Origin: Candidatus Eiseniibacteriota bacterium
Lineage (GTDB): Bacteria > Eisenbacteria > RBG-16-71-46 > JAGVPR01
Assembly (NCBI GenBank): GCA_020052115.1
Contig: JAGVPR010000341.1
Span: 1-11,425, forward strand
Length of the DNA stretch: 11,425 bases
Direction of reading: 5' to 3'
Shown here: positions 1 through 5,483 of the stretch, one piece after another
Position numbering within the stretch: the first letter of the stretch is position 1
How the letters are laid out: the number at the start of each line of letters is the position of its first letter
Translations under genes and position numbers: made by a program
The notes under the pieces: model-generated
What the model was told of the DNA's origin: nothing
Databases searched by the model: none
The model's input: only the letters and a program-made list of their open reading frames with translations

Positions 1-1012
1 GAACCGCCGGGCCCGCCGCCGGCGGGGCGGGTGCGGGCGCGATCGCGGAGATCTCGACGGCCGGATCGCTCCCGAGCACGAGATCGAACTCATGGAGCCT
101 CTCGCGCTTCGAAAAGATCTCGTCTTCCTCGAGGAGCGGCAACTCGATGAGGAAGAACACCTGTCCATCGCTGTTCGTCTCCGCGCTGATGCCTCCGTCC
201 GGTTTCCTTAGCTCCGCCAGGCTCGAGCCGCTGCCGAGGACCCTCGCGATCCGCCCTGAAGGGTGCGGCCACATGTGGAGCGTGGCCCGCTCGTGCTTCA
301 TCGGGATTCCCGGGTAGCGCAGACAGGTAGCCGACACCGCGGCGCGATAGCCGACGAGATCTTTGGCGTCGAAGAGGAGCCACGCCTCCTCGACGAGCCA
401 CCTCACGTATTCCTCGTAGGGCGGCGGCTCATCCTCGGATGGCTGCGGCGCCGACCCGGTCGGCGTCCAAGCAGGCGCCGGCGGTGACACTCCGAGCGTG
501 GGGGGTGGCGACGGAGGGTTCGGCGCCGATCCGATGGGCGGTGCAGCAGGAGGTTGCGGTGGCGGTGATGCCGGCGGCGCTCCGAGTGTGGGGGGCGCGA
601 AGGGAGCGGCGATGGGATTCCGAACCATCACGCGCGGGATCGGGATGGATGGACCCGGCGCCGGTCTCGCCGCGGCAGCCCCTTCGATCACGGTGAACAC
701 GACCCTCGTGTGCGCGGCGTACCAGCCGCCCCTCGCGACGATTTCGTACGGCCCCGGCGCAAGCTGGCCGCGCGCCGGATCGCCGACGGCGGGGACTGTG
801 ACCTCCAGCGTGCGGTCATCAATGACGCGGAACTGCGCGATGAACCCGAGCACCGTCACGCCGAACGCGCTCCCGGGTCCCGGCGGAACCTGCAACCAGA
901 CCTGCTCCGTGTTCCGGAGAATGACAGTGGGGACGTTCGTCCAGACGCGGATGCGATCGCCGCCGCGGCCGGAGCCGGGATCACATTCCAGGATCGGTCC
1001 GAGAGTGGGCAT
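1..1012 (-). CDS. TIG-like domain / proline-rich protein of unknown function (3' end outside window)
   Basis: This minus-strand frame is open for 337 codons from the ATG at 1012 to the left edge, with no stop, so the gene is partial. Residues about 4-109 look like an IPT/TIG-type Ig fold: an opening P-x-x-G-x-GG stretch (DPGSGRGGDRIRV), a central VLG, then RVIDDRTLEVTVP, GPYEIVA and a closing VVFTVIE. Residues about 110-200 are a Pro/Ala-rich linker containing two related PPTLG blocks. Residues about 198-320 form a folded-looking segment (YEEYVRWLVEEAWLLFDAKD, then beta-rich sequence with ETNSDGQVFFLIELPLLEED) that I do not recognise. A second Pro/Ala tract begins at about 324. There is no signal peptide or TM segment in the visible part. 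The start is well supported by AGGAGG eight bases upstream and a TTGACA-17-TAGGAT promoter. The reading is clear as coding. The function is unknown and the TIG assignment is by eye. Confidence 0.82.
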   Translation of the reverse strand, partial: MPTLGPILECDPGSGRGGDRIRVWTNVPTVILRNTEQVWLQVPPGPGSAFGVTVLGFIAQFRVIDDRTLEVTVPAVGDPARGQLAPGPYEIVARGGWYAAHTRVVFTVIEGAAAARPAPGPSIPIPRVMVRNPIAAPFAPPTLGAPPASPPPQPPAAPPIGSAPNPPSPPPTLGVSPPAPAWTPTGSAPQPSEDEPPPYEEYVRWLVEEAWLLFDAKDLVGYRAAVSATCLRYPGIPMKHERATLHMWPHPSGRIARVLGSGSSLAELRKPDGGISAETNSDGQVFFLIELPLLEEDEIFSKRERLHEFDLVLGSDPAVEISAIAPAPAPPAAGPAV

Positions 1013-1020
1013 GGGCGGCT

Positions 1021-1026
1021 CCTCCT
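1021..1026 (-). promoter_or_regulatory. Shine-Dalgarno AGGAGG of the TIG-like gene
   Basis: On the minus strand AGGAGG lies eight bases before the ATG at 1012. It is the best anti-Shine-Dalgarno match in the window and fixes the start of a gene whose end is not visible. Confidence 0.8.
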
Positions 1027-1087
1027 CGGTCTGTGGCGCGACCGCGGCGCCGACGTGATTCACAGCGATCGCAATTGGGTAGTGCGC

Positions 1088-1116
1088 ATCCTAGGGTGGA
1101 GAAAACCCCGTGTCAA
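1088..1116 (-). promoter_or_regulatory. Sigma70-type promoter of the TIG-like gene
   Basis: On the minus strand a perfect -35 TTGACA (1116 to 1111) is followed after exactly 17 bases by TAGGAT (1093 to 1088), a 4/6 match to TATAAT. Transcription would begin near 1081 and give a leader of about 70 nt before the ATG at 1012. It lies in the divergent gap with the permease gene and points away from it. Confidence 0.6.
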
Positions 1117-1236
1117 TCGAGCGCGACATCCGCGAAGCCGATGCGACGGCTCGACGAAAGGCGATGCGGAGCCGATCATCCGATGGGCCCGCGCATGCCC
1201 GCCGCCGTCCGCGATCCGCCGCACCGATCGCCGCCG

Positions 1237-1245
1237 TGGCATAAT
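1237..1245 (+). promoter_or_regulatory. Extended -10 (TGG-CATAAT) of the permease gene
   Basis: TGG followed by CATAAT is an extended -10 element (TGn plus a 5/6 hexamer). No -35 hexamer is visible about 17 bases upstream, as is common for extended -10 promoters. A start 6-8 bases downstream falls at or next to the ATG at 1253, which would make the mRNA leaderless. The hexamer is embedded in the 11-bp palindrome GGCATAATGCC (1238-1248). Confidence 0.45.
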
Positions 1246-1252
1246 GCCGCGC

Positions 1253-2581
1253 ATGAAGACCTCGGAGGCCACCCTCGCCCGGCGGATCGGGCTCTTCTTC
1301 CTCGTCGTTTACGGCGTCGGCGACATTGTCGGCTCCGGGATCTACGGCACGATCGGGATCGCCGCCGGCGCGATGGGGCACGCGGTCTGGCTCGCCTTCG
1401 TCGCCTCGATGATCGCTGCGATGTTGACGGGGCTCACCTACGCCTCGATCTCCTCGCGCCACCCGCGCGCCGCCGGCGCCGCATACGTCGCGCAGCGCGC
1501 GTTTCGGTCGCCGCTCCTTTCTTACGCCGTGGGTCTCGCGGTCATGGCTTCCGGGCTCACCTCGATCGGAGCCGCCAGCAACGTCTTCGCGGCGAACCTC
1601 TCGCACCTTCTCGGCGGCTTCGCGCCGAAGGCGATCGTCGCGGTCTTCCTGCTCGCCCTCGCGCTCGTGAACTTCCGCGGCATTCGCGAGTCAATGTGGG
1701 CGAACCTGGTCTGCACGGCGATCGAGGTCGGCGGCCTCGTTCTCCTGATCGTCGTCGGAGCGCGCTACTGGGGCGGCGTGGATTACTTCGCGACCGCGGC
1801 GCCCGCGCCGGGGGAGGCGGCCCGAGGGCTCGGCCTCCCGCTCCTCCTCTCGGGAGCGGTCCTCACTTTCTACTCGTTCGTCGGTTTCGAGGACATGATC
1901 AACGTCTCCGAGGAGGTGAAGTCCCCCGAGAGGAACATGCCGCGGGGACTGGTTCTCTCCGTGGGGATCGCGACCGTGATCTACATCGCCGTCAGCATCA
2001 CCGCGGTCTCGGTCGTCGCCCCGGCACGACTTGCGGATTCATCGCGCGGCGCCCCGCTCGTGCAGATCATGGGCGTGGCGGCGCCCTGGCTGAGCCCCTG
2101 GGTCTACCGGGCGATCACGCTCTTCGCCGTCGCGAACACGGCGCTCCTCAATTTCATCATGGCCTCGCGACTCGCCTACGGGATGGCGCGACAGGGCCTC
2201 CTCCCTCGCGCGCTCGGAAAAGTCCACGCGCGAAGGCGCACCCCGCACGTCGCCATCGGCGTTCTCTTCGCCGTCGCGCTCGCCCTCGCGCTCACGGGAA
2301 ACATCCCGACGCTCGCCCGCGCGACCTCGTTCTTGCTCCTGAGTGTGTTCATCGCGATGAATCTCGCGCTCCTCGTTCTGAAGCGGCGGCCCGGCGAGCC
2401 GCGCGGCCGATTCGAGGTGCCCGCGGCGGTGCCGATCGGCGGGATTCTCGTGTGCGGCTTGATGATCGCGCATGCGAAGCGGGCCGAGATTCAGGTGAGC
2501 GGGATCATCGTCGCGGCGATCCTCATCCTCTACGCCGTTCTGCGGCCGAAGAAGACGCTCGAGTCGTCGGACGCTTCCTGA
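1253..2581 (+). CDS. APC-superfamily amino acid permease
   Basis: This 442-residue inner-membrane transporter belongs to the amino acid-polyamine-organocation family, whose members move amino acids by proton symport or exchange. It has about 12 hydrophobic helices. TM1 carries the unwound glycine motif (GVGDIVGSGIYG, residues 21-32). The family signature FVGFEDMINVSEEV followed by SPERNMP lies at about 209-230. Length is normal for the family. An upstream in-frame ATG at 1244 would add only MPR. I prefer 1253 because 1244 lies inside the apparent -10 box, and neither ATG has a Shine-Dalgarno sequence, unlike nearly every other gene here. The frame stays open upstream to 710, but that part is antisense to the TIG-like gene and has no membrane character. 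It is divergent from the TIG-like gene and followed by a 172-base gap. The substrate is not predictable. It could be an amino acid or a polyamine. Confidence 0.93.
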   Translation: MKTSEATLARRIGLFFLVVYGVGDIVGSGIYGTIGIAAGAMGHAVWLAFVASMIAAMLTGLTYASISSRHPRAAGAAYVAQRAFRSPLLSYAVGLAVMASGLTSIGAASNVFAANLSHLLGGFAPKAIVAVFLLALALVNFRGIRESMWANLVCTAIEVGGLVLLIVVGARYWGGVDYFATAAPAPGEAARGLGLPLLLSGAVLTFYSFVGFEDMINVSEEVKSPERNMPRGLVLSVGIATVIYIAVSITAVSVVAPARLADSSRGAPLVQIMGVAAPWLSPWVYRAITLFAVANTALLNFIMASRLAYGMARQGLLPRALGKVHARRRTPHVAIGVLFAVALALALTGNIPTLARATSFLLLSVFIAMNLALLVLKRRPGEPRGRFEVPAAVPIGGILVCGLMIAHAKRAEIQVSGIIVAAILILYAVLRPKKTLESSDAS

Positions 2582-2643
2582 CCGGGCCGAGCCCTGCGGC
2601 TGCCGGGGTGTTGAACCGGATCAATATCTCCGCTGAGCACTGC

Positions 2644-2673
2644 TTGGCGATCGCGCCCGAAGTGTGCTTTCAT
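2644..2673 (+). promoter_or_regulatory. Possible weak promoter of the DUF2911 gene
   Basis: TTGGCG (2644-2649) and TTTCAT (2668-2673) are each 4/6 matches to the -35 and -10 hexamers, with an 18-base spacer. A TG sits one base before the -10, giving an extended element. It would give a leader of about 70 nt. The match is weak and rests on position as much as on sequence. Confidence 0.25.
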
Positions 2674-2753
2674 TCTCTCAAGGGGTCCGCCAGCAAGCAT
2701 GCCCGCCGCCCCCGAAACCTCTCGATCCCATTCCACGAAAGGAGCTCCCGCAG

Positions 2754-3617
2754 ATGAAACTGCGCCTGCTCACGATGGTGCTCGCCGTGACGGCGACCGC
2801 GGTACTCGCCCGCGAATCCGCCGCTGCCGATCTCAAGCTTCCCCGCGTCAGCCAGAAGGGCCAGGTCATGCAGACCGTTGGCCTCACGGACGTGACGATC
2901 ACCTACAGCCGCCCGGGCGTGAAGGGCCGGACCATCTGGGGCGATCTCGTCCCCTACGACAAGGTCTGGCGGACGGGCGCGAACGAGGCGACGAGCATCA
3001 CGTTCTCGACCGACGTTCGCGTCAACGGTAACCCGCTCAAGGCCGGCACCTACAGCCTGCACACGATCCCGGCGAAGGACCAGTGGACGGTCATCTTCAA
3101 CACGCAGGTGGATCAGTGGGGCAGCTACGCCTACAACGACAGCGCCGACGCCCTGCGCATCCAGGTGAAGCCCCAGGCGCACGAGTTCCAGGAGTGGATG
3201 GCGTTCAGCGTTCCGGTCGTGGGCCAGGACAAGGCGCTCGTGGCGCTCGACTGGGAGAAGCTGCGCGTCCCGTTCGAGATCCAGGCGAACACGATCGAGA
3301 CCGGCCTCGCGAACGCGCGCGCCGCGATGGCCGCGCTCGCCGCCGACGATCATCAGACGGCGTTCCGCTGCGCGGACTTCGCTTTCCAGAACGAGGTCGC
3401 GCCTCAAGAGGCGGCGCAGTGGGTGGACCGCTCGATCGGGATCAAGGAGACGTGGCTCAACCTGCGGCTCAAGGCGAACATGATGGCGCGAAAGGGGAAC
3501 ACCAAGGAGGCGATCGCATTCGCCGAGCGCGCCGTGGAGACGGGAAGAGAGGGGGCGCCGCCCGAGGAGATTCGCAAGATCGAGAAGCTGATCGAAGAGT
3601 GGAAGACTAAGAGCTGA
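2754..3617 (+). CDS. Secreted DUF2911 protein with helical C-terminal extension
   Basis: This 287-residue protein starts at an ATG nine bases after AAAGGAG (2738-2744). Residues 1-25 are a signal peptide (MKLRLL, a hydrophobic core, then ESAAA before the mature D), so the product is exported. Residues about 28-175 match DUF2911: YSRPGVKGRTIWG (51-63), PYDKVWRTGANEAT (67-80), GTYSLHTIP (98-106) and an F-x-x-Q-x-x-QWGSY block (115-125). Residues about 180-287 are helical and end in a TPR-like pair of helices (AMAALAADDHQTAF, then KANMMARKGNTKEAIAFAERA). DUF2911 proteins are common in environmental and gliding bacteria and have no established biochemical role that I know of. The frame continues upstream to 2664 without signal-peptide logic, so the shorter start is preferred. 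Its stop overlaps the stop of the convergent symporter gene by 11 bases. Confidence 0.93.
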   Translation: MKLRLLTMVLAVTATAVLARESAAADLKLPRVSQKGQVMQTVGLTDVTITYSRPGVKGRTIWGDLVPYDKVWRTGANEATSITFSTDVRVNGNPLKAGTYSLHTIPAKDQWTVIFNTQVDQWGSYAYNDSADALRIQVKPQAHEFQEWMAFSVPVVGQDKALVALDWEKLRVPFEIQANTIETGLANARAAMAALAADDHQTAFRCADFAFQNEVAPQEAAQWVDRSIGIKETWLNLRLKANMMARKGNTKEAIAFAERAVETGREGAPPEEIRKIEKLIEEWKTKS

Positions 3618-5340
3618 TCTTGGCGGCCGGATCCCCGGCCCTCACGGCGCGCGCGGGCGCCCGGTCCGTGAACGGCGTGAGGGCCAGGGCCGTCGCGACC
3701 GTCCCCAAGCAGCCGACCACGTTGTACCAGAGGAACGAGATGCCGGTCGTGGTGAAGCAGGCGACCACCGCCGCCTCCCCGGCGAGCGCCCCCAGGAACA
3801 CCGCCGTCCCGTTGACCCGCTTGAAGTAGAACGCCAGGAGGAAGATCCCGAGGATCGTTCCGTAGAAGAGCGACCCGAGGATATTCACCGCCTCCACGAG
3901 CGAACCCAACTTGTTCGCATACACGGCGAAGAGGATGGCGAGCGCGCCCCACACGACGGTCGCCACCTTCGAGGCGACGACGTAGTGCCGATCCGAGCCT
4001 TCCGGCCTCACGAACCGCCGGTACCCGTCCACGATCGTCGTCGAGGCGAGCGCGTTCAACTCCGAGGAGGTGGACGACATCGAGGCCGCGAAGACGGCGG
4101 CGAGAACGAGACCGATGAGGCCGGCTGGAAGGTGTTTGAGCAGGAACGTCAGGAAGACGTAGTTCACATCCCTGCCGTCGGAGCGCGGGTTGACCTCCCG
4201 AACGATGTCTACCGCCTTCTCCCGCACCTCGCGCGTCTCCACCTGCGCAGCGGCGAGCGCCAGCGCGGCCCGATCCAGGGCGGCGCCGTCCCCGTCCCGG
4301 CGGGCGGCGACGAGATTCATCGCCGCCGTCTTCCGCGTCTCGGCCGCGGCCCCGTACTCGCGCGCGAGCTTCTCGAATTCCTCCGCCTTCACGCTGCGCT
4401 CGACTTGCCGCGTCTCCACGGGATTGAAGTAGACGGGCGGGGCTTCGAACTGGTGAAAGACGAAGACCATCACGCCGATGAAGAGGATGATGAACTGCAT
4501 CGGCACCTTGGCGAATCCGTTGAAGAGCAGTCCGAGCCGGCTCTGCGTGACCGATTGGCCCGTGAGGTAGCGGCCGACCTGCGACTGATCGGTGCCGAAG
4601 TAGGCGAGCGCGAGGAAGAACCCGCCGATGATCCCCGACCAGAAGTTGTACCGGTTGTTCAGGTCGAACGAGAAGTCAATGGCGTTGAGCCGGCCCGTCT
4701 TCCCCGCCACGTACACGGCGTCCCCGAACGAGACGCCGTTGGGCAAGAGCGCGATCGCAAACGCCAGCGCCGTGACGAGCCCGCTCATCACGATCAGCAA
4801 CTGCCAGGAGTGCGTGTAACCGACCGCCTTCGAGCCGCCCGAGGCCGTGTAGATGATGACGAGCGCGCCCGTCGCGAGGATCGTCCCGGGGAGATTCCAG
4901 CCGAGCAGCACGGAGAGGATCAGAGCCGGGGCGTAGATCGTGAGGCCGCACGCCAGACCGCGCTGGATCAGGAAGAGGAACGCCGCCAGGCTTCGCACGC
5001 GGACATCGAAGCGGCGTTCGAGGAACTCGTACGCCGTGTACACCTTGAGCCTGCGGTAGAGGGGGACGGCGGTGATCGAGAGCACGATCATCGCCAGGGG
5101 CAGACCGAAGTAGAACTGAACGAAGCGCATCCCGTCCACGTAAGCTTGCCCGGGGGTCGAGAGGAACGTGATCGCGCTCGCCTGCGTGGCCATGATCGAG
5201 AACGCAACCGTGTACCAGCGCATGCTCCTGTCCCCGAGGACGTAGCCCTGGAGGTTCGGATTGCGCCTTCCCTTCCAGACGCCGTAGGCGACGATGAAGG
5301 CAAGCCATGAGGCCAGGACGATCCAGTCGAGCGTTCTCAC
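3607..5340 (-). CDS. SSS-family sodium/solute symporter
   Basis: This 577-residue inner-membrane transporter belongs to the sodium:solute symporter family (vSGLT/PutP fold) and imports a small solute with Na+. It has about 13 TM segments. Family marks are ATQASAITFLSTPGQAY (51-67), GTDQSQVGRYLTG (249-261) and the Na2-site helix AASMSSTSSELNALAS (418-433), where A419, S422 and S423 align by eye with the vSGLT sodium ligands. Between two TM helices is a hydrophilic, helix-prone insert of about 95 residues (297-392) rich in E, R and A. The start is GTG (5340-5338), overlapping the TGA of the preceding microprotein gene as GTGA. Only a weak AAGG lies upstream, so expression probably depends on translational coupling. 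It is the last gene of the PIG-L operon. The substrate is unknown. The operon suggests a sugar, an amino sugar or another deacetylated product. Confidence 0.95.
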   Translation of the reverse strand: MRTLDWIVLASWLAFIVAYGVWKGRRNPNLQGYVLGDRSMRWYTVAFSIMATQASAITFLSTPGQAYVDGMRFVQFYFGLPLAMIVLSITAVPLYRRLKVYTAYEFLERRFDVRVRSLAAFLFLIQRGLACGLTIYAPALILSVLLGWNLPGTILATGALVIIYTASGGSKAVGYTHSWQLLIVMSGLVTALAFAIALLPNGVSFGDAVYVAGKTGRLNAIDFSFDLNNRYNFWSGIIGGFFLALAYFGTDQSQVGRYLTGQSVTQSRLGLLFNGFAKVPMQFIILFIGVMVFVFHQFEAPPVYFNPVETRQVERSVKAEEFEKLAREYGAAAETRKTAAMNLVAARRDGDGAALDRAALALAAAQVETREVREKAVDIVREVNPRSDGRDVNYVFLTFLLKHLPAGLIGLVLAAVFAASMSSTSSELNALASTTIVDGYRRFVRPEGSDRHYVVASKVATVVWGALAILFAVYANKLGSLVEAVNILGSLFYGTILGIFLLAFYFKRVNGTAVFLGALAGEAAVVACFTTTGISFLWYNVVGCLGTVATALALTPFTDRAPARAVRAGDPAAKISS

Positions 5341-5348
5341 GAGAACGC
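5331..5348 (-). promoter_or_regulatory. Hairpin enclosing the symporter start codon
   Basis: The minus-strand RNA reads GCGUUCUC-GU-GAGAACGC, an inverted repeat with perfect 8-base arms. The practical fold is a 7-bp stem with a CGUG loop. The loop contains the GUG start of the symporter and part of the UGA stop of the upstream microprotein. A ribosome finishing the microprotein would have to open this stem, which fits translational coupling. The structure is seen. The regulatory effect is inferred. Confidence 0.5.
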
Positions 5349-5483
5349 CTTCGTGAAGAGCGTGAAGAGGACGATGAGAACGGCGAGGTTCAGGAGCACC
5401 AGCGCGTAGAGGAGAATCCAGCTTCGCCCGAATGGCGGGCGCTCATCCTCGTGGCGCGGCTCGACCGGATCCGGGCGGACCAT
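5337..5483 (-). CDS. 48-residue single-TM microprotein, putative symporter accessory subunit
   Basis: This is a 48-codon gene between the deacetylase and symporter genes. Residues 1-20 are hydrophilic and rich in Pro, Glu and Arg (MVRPDPVEPRHEDERPPFGR). Residues about 22-44 form one strong TM helix (WILLYALVLLNLAVLIVLF), followed by the short tail TLFTKAFS. Its ATG overlaps the deacetylase stop as TGATG. Its TGA overlaps the symporter GTG as GTGA. There is no independent Shine-Dalgarno sequence. Both junctions imply coupled translation. Four Arg residues before the helix favour a cytoplasmic N-terminus. Small one-helix proteins encoded just before SSS transporters are known as accessory proteins, so that role is the best guess. 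No conserved family motif was recognised. A longer open frame continues upstream to 6509, but it is only the antiparallel shadow of the deacetylase. Confidence 0.82.
   Translation of the reverse strand: MVRPDPVEPRHEDERPPFGRSWILLYALVLLNLAVLIVLFTLFTKAFS

Noticed and set aside
498..1058. Plus-strand Gly/Ala-rich open frame (186 codons)
   Set aside because: It lies opposite the TIG-like gene, which has a promoter, a Shine-Dalgarno sequence and domain-like sequence. The Gly-rich look comes from the antisense of the Pro-rich linker.
1066..1073. GCGATCGC octamer, also at 2648
   Set aside because: It resembles the cyanobacterial HIP1 element, but two copies in 11 kb of GC-rich DNA is unremarkable.
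710..1252. N-terminal extension of the permease frame
   Set aside because: The sequence is polar with no membrane or domain character and is antisense to the TIG-like gene.
2582..2610. Possible terminator after the permease gene
   Set aside because: The stem around AGCC-CTGC-GGCT is only about four pairs and is not followed by a T-run.
1033..2757. Long plus-strand open frame (574 codons) across the permease gene
   Set aside because: It is Arg/Pro-rich low-quality sequence in a shifted frame of the permease, with no domain or start signal. High GC keeps shadow frames open.
3985..5310. Long plus-strand open frame (441 codons) opposite the symporter
   Set aside because: Its composition is dominated by Arg, Glu, Asp and His, as expected for the antisense of a membrane protein. 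No recognisable motifs or ribosome site.
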